From contig NZ_JACSQK010000002.1 in assembly GCF_014836675.1 (NCBI RefSeq), forward strand, positions 124,001 to 188,000: 64,000 nucleotides of DNA, given 5' to 3'. The notes below the pieces were generated by a model. That model was not told the DNA's origin and ran no database searches. It saw only the letters and a program-made list of their open reading frames with translations. Both the position numbers and the translations under genes were made by a program. The first letter of the stretch is position 1; every line of letters starts with the position of its first letter. The DNA comes from Comamonas avium (lineage in GTDB: Bacteria > Pseudomonadota > Gammaproteobacteria > Burkholderiales > Burkholderiaceae_C). Below, one piece after another: positions 1 to 9,916 of this stretch.

Positions 1-208
1 GGCTGGAAGACGCCGTCAGTGTGTTCAAGCTCTGTGAACACGCAACAACCCACCAGAGCTCTCTCGCAACTGCGTATCCAGCCTTGCCTCAGCGCGAGAC
101 AGGCGCATTCTTCTCAGGCCCACCTAATAATCGCTGAATGGGCTTTTTGATTGACGCACAATGCCTGAATCTGCAGCCCCTGCACCGCCATGTTTTCGGA
201 GGTTCGCC
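1..208. other. Upstream region, no gene seen
   Basis: No convincing coding region is seen here. It presumably holds the promoter of the M20 peptidase gene, but I see no clear -35/-10 pair. The last 12 bases carry GGAGG, which sets the start of the next gene. Confidence 0.4.
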
Positions 209-1708
209 ATGAACGCACGCATTCCATCCCATGCTTTAAACACCACCCAGGCACTGGAACAAGTCAGCCAAAAGTGGGACAACGACATTGTTGGTCAGCT
301 CAAGGACTACATTGCCATTCCTGCCAAATCGCCCATGTTTGCGCCCGACTGGGCCGAGCAGGGTCTGCTGGATACGGTTTTGCGCAATGCCGCCGCGTGG
401 GTAGAAGCCCAGAAGGTGCAAGGGCTGAAGCTGGAAATCGTGCGCATGGAAGGCCGCACCCCCGTGCTGTTCTTTGAGGTTGAAGGCACACAGCCCAACG
501 CCAATGCTGCCAGCAGCCCCACGGTGCTGATGTACGGCCACCTGGACAAACAGCCTGAGTTCGAAGGCTGGCGCAGCGATCTGGGCCCTTGGACGCCCAA
601 GTACGAGGACGACAAGCTGTATGGCCGCGGTGGTGCGGACGATGGCTACGCGGTCTACGCCAGCATTGCAGCGGTGCAGGCGCTGAAAAGCCAGAACGTA
701 CCCCATCCGCGCATCGTCGGCATCATCGAAACAGCCGAAGAAAGTGGCTCGCGTGACCTGCTGCCTTATGTAGATGCATTGCGCCACAGGCTCGGACAGG
801 TTGAGCTGGTGATTTGCCTGGACAGTGGGGCTGGCAACTACGACCAGCTGTGGCTGACTACCAGCCTGCGCGGTATGGCCAGCGGTACGCTGAAGGTGGA
901 AATTCTCACCGAAGGCATTCACTCCGGCGACGCATCAGGCCTGGTGCCCTCGTCATTTCGCATCATGCGCCAGGTGCTGGACCGCCTGGAAGACTCTGCC
1001 ACCGGGCGCATGCTGCCAGCCAGCTTTCACTGCGATGTGCCCGCCGAGCGCCTGGCGCAGGCCAAGGCCACCGCAGGCATTCTGGGTGATGCCACCTACA
1101 GCCGTTTTCCATGGGCGCACCACGACTGCGGTGGCTCCACCCTGGTGGCATTGCCCACCACGACAGACCCCGTGCAGGCGCTGATCAAGCGCACCTGGGA
1201 GCCCACCTTGAGCGTCACCGGCGCCGAGGGCTTTCCAACGCTGCAAAACGCTGGCAACGTGCTGCGTCCCTACACCGCATTCAAGCTCAGCCTGCGCCTG
1301 CCGCCCCTGGTGGATGCAGCCTCTTGCGTGCAGGAGATGAAGCGCCTGCTGGAAGACAATGCGCCTTATCAGGCCAAAGTGACGTGGGAGGGGCTGTCCA
1401 GCTCCAGCGGCTGGAATGCTCCGGCCATGACCCACTGGTTTGAGGGTGCACTCAACGCCGCCAGCCGCGCCCACTTTGGTGCGGACTGCGGCTACATTGG
1501 TCAAGGCGGCACAATTCCGTTGATGAATTTGCTCAGCCAGGGCTTTCCCAAGGCACAAATGATGGTTTGCGGCGTTCTCGGCCCCAAGAGCAATGCACAC
1601 GGTCCCAACGAGTTCCTGCATGTGCCCTATGCCAAGAAGCTGACCGCTGCCGTAGCCCAGGTGATTGCGGCCATGCCCGCCACGCAGACAGAGACTGCTG
1701 CGGTGTAA
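209..1708 (+). CDS. M20 family metallopeptidase (dipeptidase type)
   Basis: Probable zinc-dependent cytosolic peptidase of the M20/ArgE/DapE/carnosinase group, 499 residues. The metal-site landmarks are visible in order: the YGHLDKQP segment (His and Asp), the GRGGADDG segment, the ETAEESGS segment (general-base and metal Glu), a conserved LDSGAG segment, and a C-terminal NAHGPNE segment that supplies a metal His. No signal peptide is seen. I chose ATG 209 because GGAGG lies 7 bases upstream; a longer frame opening at 161 lacks a comparable ribosome site. A hairpin terminator follows the stop, so it is probably monocistronic. Family membership is clear. The substrate (dipeptides or N-acyl amino acids) cannot be read from the sequence. 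Confidence 0.9.
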   Translation: MNARIPSHALNTTQALEQVSQKWDNDIVGQLKDYIAIPAKSPMFAPDWAEQGLLDTVLRNAAAWVEAQKVQGLKLEIVRMEGRTPVLFFEVEGTQPNANAASSPTVLMYGHLDKQPEFEGWRSDLGPWTPKYEDDKLYGRGGADDGYAVYASIAAVQALKSQNVPHPRIVGIIETAEESGSRDLLPYVDALRHRLGQVELVICLDSGAGNYDQLWLTTSLRGMASGTLKVEILTEGIHSGDASGLVPSSFRIMRQVLDRLEDSATGRMLPASFHCDVPAERLAQAKATAGILGDATYSRFPWAHHDCGGSTLVALPTTTDPVQALIKRTWEPTLSVTGAEGFPTLQNAGNVLRPYTAFKLSLRLPPLVDAASCVQEMKRLLEDNAPYQAKVTWEGLSSSSGWNAPAMTHWFEGALNAASRAHFGADCGYIGQGGTIPLMNLLSQGFPKAQMMVCGVLGPKSNAHGPNEFLHVPYAKKLTAAVAQVIAAMPATQTETAAV

Positions 1709-1729
1709 ATCTGCGCCGCGTTTATCAAA

Positions 1730-1758
1730 AAGAAAGCACCTCAGGCAGGTGCTTTCTT
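1730..1758 (+). terminator. Rho-independent terminator after the M20 peptidase gene
   Basis: Near-perfect inverted repeat with arms AAGAAAGCACCT and AGGTGCTTTCTT, starting about 20 bases after the M20 stop codon. The T-rich 3' side is short. Confidence 0.7.
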
Positions 1759-1832
1759 CATTTCAGAGCCACTCGTCACCAGGGGCCTGACGAATGTGCG
1801 TGCGATGCTCATTTTTCATGCCCGTCCCCGGT

Positions 1833-2993
1833 TCACTGTGCCTGCATGCTGTCCATCTCGGGGCTAGGATGCACTGGCGCTCGCTCGCCCAGCACCACCT
1901 GATTGCGCCCCGCTCGCTTGGCACAGTACAGCGCCTTGTCTGCACGGTCCAGCGTCACCTCCAGCGCCTCTCCTGCAATGTGTGCTGCCAGCCCGATAGA
2001 CACCGTCATCTGCAGATCAGAAGGCCCGCCCTCCACCTCAGCGACCTGCACAGCCTGCCGCACGCGGTTGAGGGTGAGCAAGGCACCATCCACGTCGGTA
2101 TCGCTGATCAGCAGCACAAACTCCTCGCCACCCCAGCGTGACAGCACATCAGAGCTGCGGATGTTCTCGCGCACCACATCGGCAAACGTTTGCAAGGCCA
2201 GGTCACCCACACCGTGGCCGTAGGTGTCATTGATGCTTTTGAAGTGGTCAATGTCCATCTGCGCCAGCAGCATGACACGCACGCCGCGCAGGCAACGGCG
2301 CTGCTCCAGATGCAGCAGCTCCAGCATGTGGCGGCGATTGATCAGGCCAGTCAGCAGATCGCGTGAGGCCAGCTCCCGGTTCTCGGCCAGGGCTGTTGCC
2401 AGCTCCTGGCGCTGCTTGCGCAAGCGCCCACGCAGTTGGTACAGACGCAGGCTCAGCAACATACAGCCCAGCAGCATGATGACCAGCACGGCCGCGTAGG
2501 CCACTTCCATGGCAGGCTCTGGCTGGGGCCCGTGTGCCAGCTCCATGGCAAACAAAATGGCCAAAGAAAACGCACCGAAAGCATACAAAGACACCGCAAC
2601 AATTTGCTTGGCCTTCAAGTTAAGCGCCGCAAACAGCAACGTTACAGCCAGCAGGCCAGGTACCACGCCCTTGGCTTCATGGGCCAGCACATAGGCCACG
2701 GCACTGCAGGTGATGGCCCACAGGATCTGCTGGAAAGTCAGCGAGGGGTCTCTCCACATGGCACTCAAGCCGCAGCGCACCATGCAGGCCAGCACCAGTT
2801 GCCCACCCACCGAGATCCCCGCCCACCAGGCAATCATGACCGGTGCGCCATAACCGGCATAGGCCAGCCACAGCATGACGCCAGCGCTGCTCGCCATCAG
2901 CAGCACTGCCAACATCGCCATACTGGAACGTACGCGCAGCATCGGATCCACTGAAAACAGCAAATCCGTACTGCGCTGCAAAAGGCTGCGCAA
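1833..2993 (-). CDS. Diguanylate cyclase with N-terminal membrane domain
   Basis: Makes cyclic di-GMP from two GTP at the inner membrane. The first ~190 residues form about six hydrophobic helices (a MASE-type sensor region). A short linker follows, then a GGDEF domain over roughly 215-375. The active-site motif is GGEEF at residues 288-292, an active variant. An RSSD sequence five residues before it matches the RxxD inhibitory site, so product inhibition is expected. The gene stands alone; a hybrid kinase/HD-GYP pair elsewhere in the window could act on the same second messenger. The signal sensed is unknown. Confidence 0.92.
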   Translation of the reverse strand: MRSLLQRSTDLLFSVDPMLRVRSSMAMLAVLLMASSAGVMLWLAYAGYGAPVMIAWWAGISVGGQLVLACMVRCGLSAMWRDPSLTFQQILWAITCSAVAYVLAHEAKGVVPGLLAVTLLFAALNLKAKQIVAVSLYAFGAFSLAILFAMELAHGPQPEPAMEVAYAAVLVIMLLGCMLLSLRLYQLRGRLRKQRQELATALAENRELASRDLLTGLINRRHMLELLHLEQRRCLRGVRVMLLAQMDIDHFKSINDTYGHGVGDLALQTFADVVRENIRSSDVLSRWGGEEFVLLISDTDVDGALLTLNRVRQAVQVAEVEGGPSDLQMTVSIGLAAHIAGEALEVTLDRADKALYCAKRAGRNQVVLGERAPVHPSPEMDSMQAQ

Positions 2994-3182
2994 AGGGTGT
3001 CCTCGTCATCAAACACCCACGTCAATTTAGTGCATGGGCATGTGTTTTGTAAGTATTCGTTACAATTGATTCTGGACTGAGTCTAAGTGCAGCGTTCGCG
3101 GGTTTCTTCTAGGCAATCTTCAATAAATGTCATCACCCACCCAGGAGCGACACGTGGCTGGCCTGCGCAGCCGGGCTGGGCT

Positions 3183-3917
3183 CTACATGGTGGACAGCAC
3201 CAGTGCCGCCAGCGGCGCTGTTTCTGCACGCAAAGTGCGCAGCCCCAAGGTCACGGGCACAAAGCCGCTGGAACGCGCCAGCGCCTCTTCTGCGCCAGTC
3301 AGTCCGCCTTCGGGGCCAGACAGAAAGACCACTGCGCGGTCTGAAGCGCTGCCCAGCACTTGCTGCAGTGGCCGTGTGCCCTCGGCCAGCGACAGTACTG
3401 CGCGCAGACTGTCATCGGGCTGTGCATGCTTTTGCTGCCACTGGGCCAAAGAGACGGCCTCGTGAATCACTGGCACACGGTTGCGCCCGCACTGCTCACA
3501 GGCAGCCACGGCCACAGCCTGCCAGTGGGCACGTTTTTTGTCGCCCCGCTCACCTTTGAGCTTGAGCACACTGCGCTCAGCCAGCATGGGGGTGATGCTG
3601 GTCACACCCAGTTCGGTCGCTTTTTCGACCAGCCAGTCCATGCGCTCATTGGCCGTAATGCCTGCCAGCAAGTGCACGGGGCGCTGGTTTTCGCGGTCTG
3701 CGGGCACATGGTGGTCAATGCGCACCTGCACATCGCTGCGTCCCATGCGCAAGATGGTGGCCTGCCATTCACCACCCACGCCGTCTATGCGGCCTTCAAA
3801 CAAGGTGATGGTGTCACCCGGCTGCATGCGCAGCACCTGCACATGGCGTGCCGCACCTGCGGGTAAGTCAATCTCTGCGCCAGCAGCCAGCGGCATTGGA
3901 CAATGGAAACGGGGCAT
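3183..3917 (-). CDS. rsmE: 16S rRNA (uracil-1498-N3)-methyltransferase RsmE
   Basis: SAM-dependent SPOUT methyltransferase that makes m3U1498 in 16S rRNA. Its 244 residues equal the usual family length. The N-terminal PUA-like part (1-70) carries the ARHVQVLRM segment. The C-terminal trefoil knot shows the ITANERMDWLVEKATELG helix, the SGPEGGLT loop and the LGLRTLRAETAPLAAL ending that bind SAM. It lies downstream of amgK on the same strand, separated by a ~90-base palindromic repeat, so it may be transcribed separately. Confidence 0.95.
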   Translation of the reverse strand: MPRFHCPMPLAAGAEIDLPAGAARHVQVLRMQPGDTITLFEGRIDGVGGEWQATILRMGRSDVQVRIDHHVPADRENQRPVHLLAGITANERMDWLVEKATELGVTSITPMLAERSVLKLKGERGDKKRAHWQAVAVAACEQCGRNRVPVIHEAVSLAQWQQKHAQPDDSLRAVLSLAEGTRPLQQVLGSASDRAVVFLSGPEGGLTGAEEALARSSGFVPVTLGLRTLRAETAPLAALVLSTM

Positions 3918-3927
3918 AAAAGCCTAA

Positions 3928-4015
3928 AAAAGAAGCTACTAACGCTTACTGTGCATAGTTTTCAGATACTTATCTATTTGAAAACCATATACAGCAAGCG
4001 ATAGAAGCTATTGTT
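3928..4015. repeat. Dispersed palindromic intergenic element, copy A
   Basis: Imperfect palindrome between amgK and rsmE. The left arm is GAAGCTACTAACGCTTA and the right arm AAGCGATAGAAGCT, around a centre containing TTTCAGATAC and TTGAAAACC. Similar elements lie at about 14.65, 21.42, 33.06, 45.96 and 51.9 kb, always between genes. Confidence 0.75.
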
Positions 4016-5113
4016 TTACATTCGCCCGTAGGCGTAGCCAACTTGCGGCTGGATGTTCTCGATCTCGTCGATCACCTTGAGCATGGGGCCCAGCTGGCGA
4101 TAGCGGTCACAGGTGGTACGGATGTAGTGGATAAAGCGCGGCGCATCGGCCAGGTATTTGGGCTTGCCGTCGCGCAGCGTAAGGCGCGCGAAAATACCGG
4201 CTACTTTCAGGTGGCGCTGCAAGCCCATCCACTCCACACCGCGGTAAAACTCGCCAAAGTCATCGCCCCAGCCACTGGCACTGGTGGCCCCCACCAGTCC
4301 GGCCTTGCGGGCCTTTTCCCAGTAACGCACGGTAATGTCGATGACAAAATCTTCTTCCCACGTGATGAAGGCATCGCGCAGCAAACTGGCAATGTCATAC
4401 GTCACGGGGCCATAGACGGCGTCCTGGAAGTCCAGAATCGACAGCCCGCCGCCTTCTTGCGCGGGCAGCATCAGGTTGCGCGTCATGAAATCGCGGTGCA
4501 CATAGACGCTGGGCGCAGCCAGGTTGTGCGCCACGATGGCATCAAACGCCTTGGCTAAAGTGGATTGCTGGGCGTCGTTCAGGCTGAACTGGCGGTGCTT
4601 GTCGATGTACCAGTCCGGAAACAGCTGTATCTCGCGGCGCAGCAGGGCCTCGTCATAGGCGGGCAGCACCCCGGGCTTGGAAGCCAGCTGCCAGCGCAGC
4701 AGCAAATCCGTAGCCTCGAGGTACCAGGCCTGAGCATCGCGGGGGGTTTCGGGGTTCAGCACCTCAATCAGCGTGCGGCTGCCCATGTCGGTCAGCAGCA
4801 TGAAACCGTTGGCCTCATCCCATGCCAGCACCTGCGGTACGGGCAATCCCGCCTGAGCCATCAGGCTTTGCACGTGCACAAAAGGCTGACAATTTTCCTT
4901 GTCCGGCGGTGCATCCATGACAATCAGACTTTGACCGCCTTGCGTATCGACACGCAAGTAACGCCGAAAGCTTGCGTCTGCCGAAGCTGCGCGTAGACTG
5001 TCAGGCCGCAGCGCATGGGGCTGCGTCAAGCCGGCCAGCCATTGTTCAAACAATGTTTGGCGAGCGGCGTCGGCCCAAACAACGGGAGATGTGGGGAAAA
5101 TAGGATCGCTCAT
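4016..5113 (-). CDS. amgK: Aminoglycoside-phosphotransferase-fold kinase, probably N-acetylmuramate/N-acetylglucosamine kinase AmgK
   Basis: 365-residue kinase of the APH fold. The catalytic loop is HRDFMTRN (HxDxxxxN) and the metal-binding Asp sits in ILDFQDAVYGP. AmgK phosphorylates the anomeric position of MurNAc or GlcNAc in the peptidoglycan-recycling route to UDP-MurNAc. That name rests on family resemblance and on the divergent position to lptD-surA, which I recall for amgK in Pseudomonas and Burkholderia. The usual partner murU (nucleotidyltransferase) is not beside it here: rsmE follows instead. About 75 bases separate it from lptD, so the two promoters must share this space. Confidence 0.8.
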   Translation of the reverse strand: MSDPIFPTSPVVWADAARQTLFEQWLAGLTQPHALRPDSLRAASADASFRRYLRVDTQGGQSLIVMDAPPDKENCQPFVHVQSLMAQAGLPVPQVLAWDEANGFMLLTDMGSRTLIEVLNPETPRDAQAWYLEATDLLLRWQLASKPGVLPAYDEALLRREIQLFPDWYIDKHRQFSLNDAQQSTLAKAFDAIVAHNLAAPSVYVHRDFMTRNLMLPAQEGGGLSILDFQDAVYGPVTYDIASLLRDAFITWEEDFVIDITVRYWEKARKAGLVGATSASGWGDDFGEFYRGVEWMGLQRHLKVAGIFARLTLRDGKPKYLADAPRFIHYIRTTCDRYRQLGPMLKVIDEIENIQPQVGYAYGRM

Positions 5114-5188
5114 GGATAATCCGATTCTACAAACGGCATGGATTCCCTCCGCGCTTGTCCTTTATCTCCGCCTTGACTGAATGCGCCT

Positions 5189-7633
5189 GTGAGCCCACAC
5201 GCTTTTTCTTTGACCTCGCCACTCTCCTCGTACCGCCTACGCCCGCTGGCAGCGTCATTGGCCATGGCATGGGCCGCCACCACTGCGTACAACGCACAGG
5301 CACAGAGCAAAGAAAGCAGCCTGTGGGATGCGTCAATGCCCGCACTGCAGCTGAAATCAAGCACGCGGCTGGAAGAAGTGATTGCGCCCGCCTTGCGTGA
5401 TCAACTGCCCTCCTACATCAAGGCCGAACAAATCACAGGGCAGGCCGACATCAACTCGGTCCTGGAAGGTGGCGCTGAGCTGCGCCGCGCAGACACCGTG
5501 ATCCGCGCAGACCGTGTGGAATACACCGTCGCCGACGACACCGTGAATGCCCAGGGCAATGTGCACATCAACCGCGGCGGCAATGTCTACCAGGGCACCG
5601 CCCTGAAACTGCAGGTAGATGCTTTTCAAGGTGATTTCACCGACGCCACTTACCAGTTTCTGGAAACACAGGGCCACGGCAATGCTGATCGCATCGAGTT
5701 TATCGACCGCGATAACACGATCGTCTACCAAGCCACCTACACCACGTGCCTGCGCGATGATGCTGCCAGCTGGACGCCCGACTGGGTGATCCGCGCCAAG
5801 CGCATTGAGCTGGACCGCGTAGAAGATGTGGGAGTGGCCTATGGCGGCACCTTGGAGTTCAAGGGCGTGCCCATCATTCCAGTTCCAGCAATGAGCTTTC
5901 CGCTGTCAGACAAACGCAAGTCGGGTCTGCTGCCACCAACGATTGGCATCGACAGCGTCAGCGGCGTGGAATATAGCCAGCCTTATTACTGGAACATTGC
6001 ACCCAACCGGGATGCCACCATCACGCCCACACTCATGTCCAAACGGGGCGTCAGTCTGGGCACAGAGTTTCGATATCTGGAGCCCACCTATCGTGGGGCG
6101 CTGGATTTGGAATTTACGCCCAATGACAAACTCCGGGACCGTGACCGCTGGGCCTATAACTGGAAGCACGCAACTTCTTTGGCCACCCCTATCGGGGGGA
6201 TCGGTCTGAACTGGAACCTGACCCGCGTCAGCGATGACAACTATTGGCGTGACTTCAGCCGCATGCCCGGCAACAGCGACTCTTTCGGCCAATCCAACCA
6301 GCGCCTATTGAGCAGTGACGGCTATCTGTCCTGGTCATCGGGCAAGCACAGCGTGTCACTGTACGCACAAAAGTGGCAAGTACTGCAAGACATTGATGCG
6401 CCAATTGCCCCCCCGTTCAACCGCGTGCCTCAACTGCAGTGGCGTTACAACACAGACGCTTGGGCAGTCAAAGGCTGGGATGTGAACATGATGGCGGAAA
6501 CGACCCGCTTTGAAGCAGACACCTGGGATGGACGCAAGCACCAGGACAATGGACAGCGCAGCTACGGGTTGCTGCAGGTGAGCCGTCCTGTGCTGCTCTC
6601 CGGCGGTTTTGTCACTCCCAAAGTGCAGTTGCATACCAGCAATTATCAATTTGAAGATTTTTCTGCCACACGCCCTCGCAGCAAGTCGTTTTCCATCCCC
6701 ACACTGAGCCTGGACAGCGGTCTGGTCTACGAGCGCGACACCACGCTGCGGGGTCGCGGTTACACGCAGACTCTGGAGCCCCGTGCTTTCTACACCTACA
6801 CGCCCTATCGGGACCAAAGCATGGTTCCGCTGTACGACACGGCACTGACCGACTTCAACTTTGGCTCCATTTACAGCGAAAACAGTTACACAGGTCGGGA
6901 CCGCATTGCAGACAACCACTTGCTCACAATCGGCGTAACTACCCGCTACTTGAAACCTGAAGACGGCTCGGAAGTTGCTCGCCTGGGCATTGCCCAGCGT
7001 CTGCGCTTTGAGGACCAGCGCGTTGGACTGGGCTATGACGCTTTGGGAAAAAAGGGCTGGTCAGACATTCTGGTCGGTGGCGGCATCACCTGGAACTCCC
7101 GCTGGAGTACCGATGGCCTCGTACAGTACAACCGCGACACCCAGCGTACCGCGCGCTCGTCCATCAGCGCGCGTTACACACCGGGGCCCTACAAAACACT
7201 GAGCGCCGCTTACCGCTTCCAGCGTGAAGACAGCCTGCAAATCGCCAACCAAGGCAGCGAACAAGTTGATTTTGGCTGGCAATGGCCGCTCAATGCCGGG
7301 CGGACCAATGCCTTTGGAGAAGCCACGGGTGGCGGTCGCTGGTACAGCGTGGGGCGCCTGAACTACAGCATGTACGACAAAAAGCTGGTCGATGCCATCG
7401 TTGGCTTTGAATACGACAGCTGCTGCTGGATTGGCCGTGTGGTTGTGGAACGCATGCAAAATAGCCGCAACGACTCCAATACCCGGCTACTGTTTCAAAT
7501 CGAGTTTGTGGGTCTGTCTCGCCTGAGCTTGGGCGCAGATCCGCTGCGTAGCCTGCAGGAATTTGTTCCTGGCTACCGCCCACTGCGTGACCATGCTGGC
7601 ACTACGCCCAGCCGTTTCAGTAATTACGACTAA
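5189..7633 (+). CDS. lptD: LPS-assembly outer-membrane protein LptD
   Basis: 814-residue outer-membrane beta-barrel that inserts lipopolysaccharide into the outer leaflet together with LptE. An N-terminal signal sequence ends near AQAQS. A periplasmic OstA/LptA-like jellyroll covers about residues 60-190, then the long C-terminal barrel. Cys residues in the TTCLRDD segment and the DSCCW segment fit the interdomain disulfides of the family. The start is a GTG at 5189, chosen because it keeps the whole signal peptide; an internal ATG at 5264 would remove most of it. The stop TAA overlaps the surA ATG by one base, so the two are coupled. Confidence 0.95.
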   Translation: MSPHAFSLTSPLSSYRLRPLAASLAMAWAATTAYNAQAQSKESSLWDASMPALQLKSSTRLEEVIAPALRDQLPSYIKAEQITGQADINSVLEGGAELRRADTVIRADRVEYTVADDTVNAQGNVHINRGGNVYQGTALKLQVDAFQGDFTDATYQFLETQGHGNADRIEFIDRDNTIVYQATYTTCLRDDAASWTPDWVIRAKRIELDRVEDVGVAYGGTLEFKGVPIIPVPAMSFPLSDKRKSGLLPPTIGIDSVSGVEYSQPYYWNIAPNRDATITPTLMSKRGVSLGTEFRYLEPTYRGALDLEFTPNDKLRDRDRWAYNWKHATSLATPIGGIGLNWNLTRVSDDNYWRDFSRMPGNSDSFGQSNQRLLSSDGYLSWSSGKHSVSLYAQKWQVLQDIDAPIAPPFNRVPQLQWRYNTDAWAVKGWDVNMMAETTRFEADTWDGRKHQDNGQRSYGLLQVSRPVLLSGGFVTPKVQLHTSNYQFEDFSATRPRSKSFSIPTLSLDSGLVYERDTTLRGRGYTQTLEPRAFYTYTPYRDQSMVPLYDTALTDFNFGSIYSENSYTGRDRIADNHLLTIGVTTRYLKPEDGSEVARLGIAQRLRFEDQRVGLGYDALGKKGWSDILVGGGITWNSRWSTDGLVQYNRDTQRTARSSISARYTPGPYKTLSAAYRFQREDSLQIANQGSEQVDFGWQWPLNAGRTNAFGEATGGGRWYSVGRLNYSMYDKKLVDAIVGFEYDSCCWIGRVVVERMQNSRNDSNTRLLFQIEFVGLSRLSLGADPLRSLQEFVPGYRPLRDHAGTTPSRFSNYD

Positions 7634-9045
7634 TGCCTTCTATGCGCCACCTGCTTCCTACGCCACGTCACATTGCTCTTGGGCTCTTTTGCGCTGCCGT
7701 TTTTTCGACATGGTCCGTCCAGGCGCAGGGCTTGCGCCAGACCAGTGGCGACAAGACGCTGTCTCGCGCTTTGTCGGACTCTGCACAGCCAGCAGCCGTT
7801 TCAGCCCCCACACAAGGTCTGCGCTCTGCCGACTACATTGTGGCGGTCGTCAATGCCGAGCCCGTCACCAACAATGAGGTGCGGGCGCGCGTCCAGCGCG
7901 TTTTGCAAACCATGCAAGCCCAGGGTGTGCAGCAAATCCCCTCCAAAGACCAGCTGACACGTGAAGTTCTCGAGCGTTTGATTGTTGAAAAAGCCCAGAT
8001 TCAAACGGCCAAGGAAACCGGCATCAAAGTCGACGACTTTGCAGTCGATCAGGCTATCCAGAACCTGGCACAACAAAACGGCCTCAGCCCCGAGGCCATG
8101 CGCAGGGAAATGCAGCAGCAAGGCCTGACGGAAAGCATGTTTCGCGAAGAAATTCGCAACCAGTTACTCATGCAGCGCCTGCAAAGTCGTGAAGTTGACG
8201 CTCGTGTGCGTGTGACCGAACATGACATCGATCAGCATCTGGCTGAGCAGCGCCGTCAAAGTGGCCAGACAGACATGGCAACGGCAGCCATCAATTTAGG
8301 CCACATCTTGATTGCGGTCCCAGAGCGCGCCAGCCAGGCAGAGGTTGCCCAACGCCAAGCACGTGCGCAACAAGCCCTTGAGGCTGCGCGCACTGAAGCA
8401 GATTTTTCAGCTGTCGCCCAGCGTTTTTCTGAAGGCGGCCAGGCCATTTTGGGCATGCGCCCTGCCAACCGCTACCCGAGTTTGTTTATCGAATCCGTAG
8501 CGTCCACCCCCGTTGGTGGCATCGTAGGGCCGATTCGCTCTGCCGCTGGATTTCACATTCTGAAAGTGATCGATAAAAGTGCCAGTGGCGTGGCTGCTGT
8601 GGTGACACAAAACCATGCCCGCCACATCTTGTTGCGGACTTCGCCACAATTGAGCGAGCGCGAAGCCGCGCAACGCCTGTCCGAATTGCGCCAGCGCATC
8701 GAAGGTGGCGCCAAATTTGAAGAGCTGGCCCGCCAGTATTCGGAAGATGGCAGCGCCTCCATGGGCGGTGACTTGGGCTGGGCAGGCCCTGGTCGCTATG
8801 TGCCTGAATTTGAGCAAGCGCTCAACGCTTTGCAGCCAGGGGAAGTGAGCCAGCCTGTGGCTTCACGCTTTGGTGTGCACCTGATCCAACTGGTGGACCG
8901 CCGCCAAGCCACATTGACACCCCGTGAGCAGCGCGAAATGCTGCGAGACGTGGTCCGTGAAGAGAAGCTCGAGAAAGCCCACGCTAACTGGCTGCAAGAA
9001 CTTCGCGGTCAAGCCTATGTGGAATACCGCGAGCCACCGCAATAA
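7633..9045 (+). CDS. surA: Periplasmic chaperone / peptidyl-prolyl isomerase SurA
   Basis: 470-residue periplasmic chaperone for outer-membrane proteins, with LptD as a classic client. It has a signal peptide (hydrophobic stretch about 13-28, ending VQAQG), a SurA N domain (about 60-190) and two parvulin-type PPIase domains (about 210-315 and 325-430), the second with the [17 protein letters not shown] segment. It overlaps the lptD stop by one base and is followed by rsmA after 11 bases. In many proteobacteria pdxA lies between surA and rsmA; it is absent here. Confidence 0.95.
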   Translation: MPSMRHLLPTPRHIALGLFCAAVFSTWSVQAQGLRQTSGDKTLSRALSDSAQPAAVSAPTQGLRSADYIVAVVNAEPVTNNEVRARVQRVLQTMQAQGVQQIPSKDQLTREVLERLIVEKAQIQTAKETGIKVDDFAVDQAIQNLAQQNGLSPEAMRREMQQQGLTESMFREEIRNQLLMQRLQSREVDARVRVTEHDIDQHLAEQRRQSGQTDMATAAINLGHILIAVPERASQAEVAQRQARAQQALEAARTEADFSAVAQRFSEGGQAILGMRPANRYPSLFIESVASTPVGGIVGPIRSAAGFHILKVIDKSASGVAAVVTQNHARHILLRTSPQLSEREAAQRLSELRQRIEGGAKFEELARQYSEDGSASMGGDLGWAGPGRYVPEFEQALNALQPGEVSQPVASRFGVHLIQLVDRRQATLTPREQREMLRDVVREEKLEKAHANWLQELRGQAYVEYREPPQ

Positions 9046-9056
9046 TTTTTCCTCGC

Positions 9057-9830
9057 GTGAAACATATCCCTCGCAAACGTTTCGGCCAGAATTTTCTGAC
9101 CGACCAAGGCATCATCGAATCCATCGTAGATGCCATCGATCCCAAGCCGGGCCAGCCTCTGGTCGAGATTGGCCCCGGCCTGATGGCGCTGACACAGCCG
9201 CTGGTAGAGCGCGCTGGCCAGATTACGGTCATTGAGCTGGACCGCGATTTGGCAGCCCGCCTGCGTACCAAGCCGCAGTTGAACGTCATTGAGTCCGACG
9301 TCCTCAAAGTGAACTTCACTGCGCTGGCCCAGGACCTGGGGGTGCCCAAGCTGCGCGTTGCAGGCAATTTGCCCTACAACATCTCGTCGCCCATTTTGTT
9401 TCACCTGCTGGAGCACGTGAACGTGGTGCAAGACCAGCACTTCATGCTGCAAAAGGAAGTCATTGACCGCATGGTGGCTGATGCGGGCAACTCGGACTAC
9501 GGCCGTCTTTCTGTCATGCTCCAGTGGCGCTATGCCATGGAAAACGTGCTGTTTGTGCCGCCCGAGAGTTTTGATCCTCCTCCCAAGGTCAATAGCGCGG
9601 TGGTGCGCATGGTCCCCCGCGCCCAGCCTGCAGACCTGAACCCGCAGCTGCTGGAAGAGCTGGTGCGGGTAGCGTTCAGCCAGCGCCGCAAGATTTTGCG
9701 CAACACGCTGGGCAAATGGCTGGAAGAAAAAGGGTTCTCTGGCGAATTCGATCTGCAGCGCCGCGCCGAAGAAGTGTCGGTGGCCGAGTACGAAGCACTG
9801 GCTGCGCAGCTGTCTGCCATGAAGAGCTAA
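9057..9830 (+). CDS. rsmA: 16S rRNA (adenine-1518/1519-N6)-dimethyltransferase RsmA (KsgA)
   Basis: 257-residue SAM-dependent methyltransferase that dimethylates two adjacent adenines near the 3' end of 16S rRNA. Visible motifs are RFGQNFL at the start, the SAM loop [10 protein letters not shown], the acidic VIELDRDL strand end, and the catalytic NLPYN motif. The start codon is GTG at 9057, giving the usual [14 protein letters not shown] beginning. It is the last gene of lptD-surA-rsmA, and a strong terminator follows about 40 bases after the stop. Confidence 0.95.
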   Translation: MKHIPRKRFGQNFLTDQGIIESIVDAIDPKPGQPLVEIGPGLMALTQPLVERAGQITVIELDRDLAARLRTKPQLNVIESDVLKVNFTALAQDLGVPKLRVAGNLPYNISSPILFHLLEHVNVVQDQHFMLQKEVIDRMVADAGNSDYGRLSVMLQWRYAMENVLFVPPESFDPPPKVNSAVVRMVPRAQPADLNPQLLEELVRVAFSQRRKILRNTLGKWLEEKGFSGEFDLQRRAEEVSVAEYEALAAQLSAMKS

Positions 9831-9870
9831 CCACGCTTAACGCATCTGCGTTAGAGTCAGTCATTGCCAT

Positions 9871-9900
9871 AAAAAAAGCGCCTCAGTTGGCGCTTTTTTT
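9871..9900. terminator. Bidirectional terminator between rsmA and the barstar-like gene
   Basis: Hairpin with arms AAGCGCC and GGCGCTT, flanked by an A run on one side and a T run on the other. It can stop transcription from both convergent genes. Confidence 0.85.
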
Positions 9901-9916
9901 ATGGTCCGTTTTCAGC

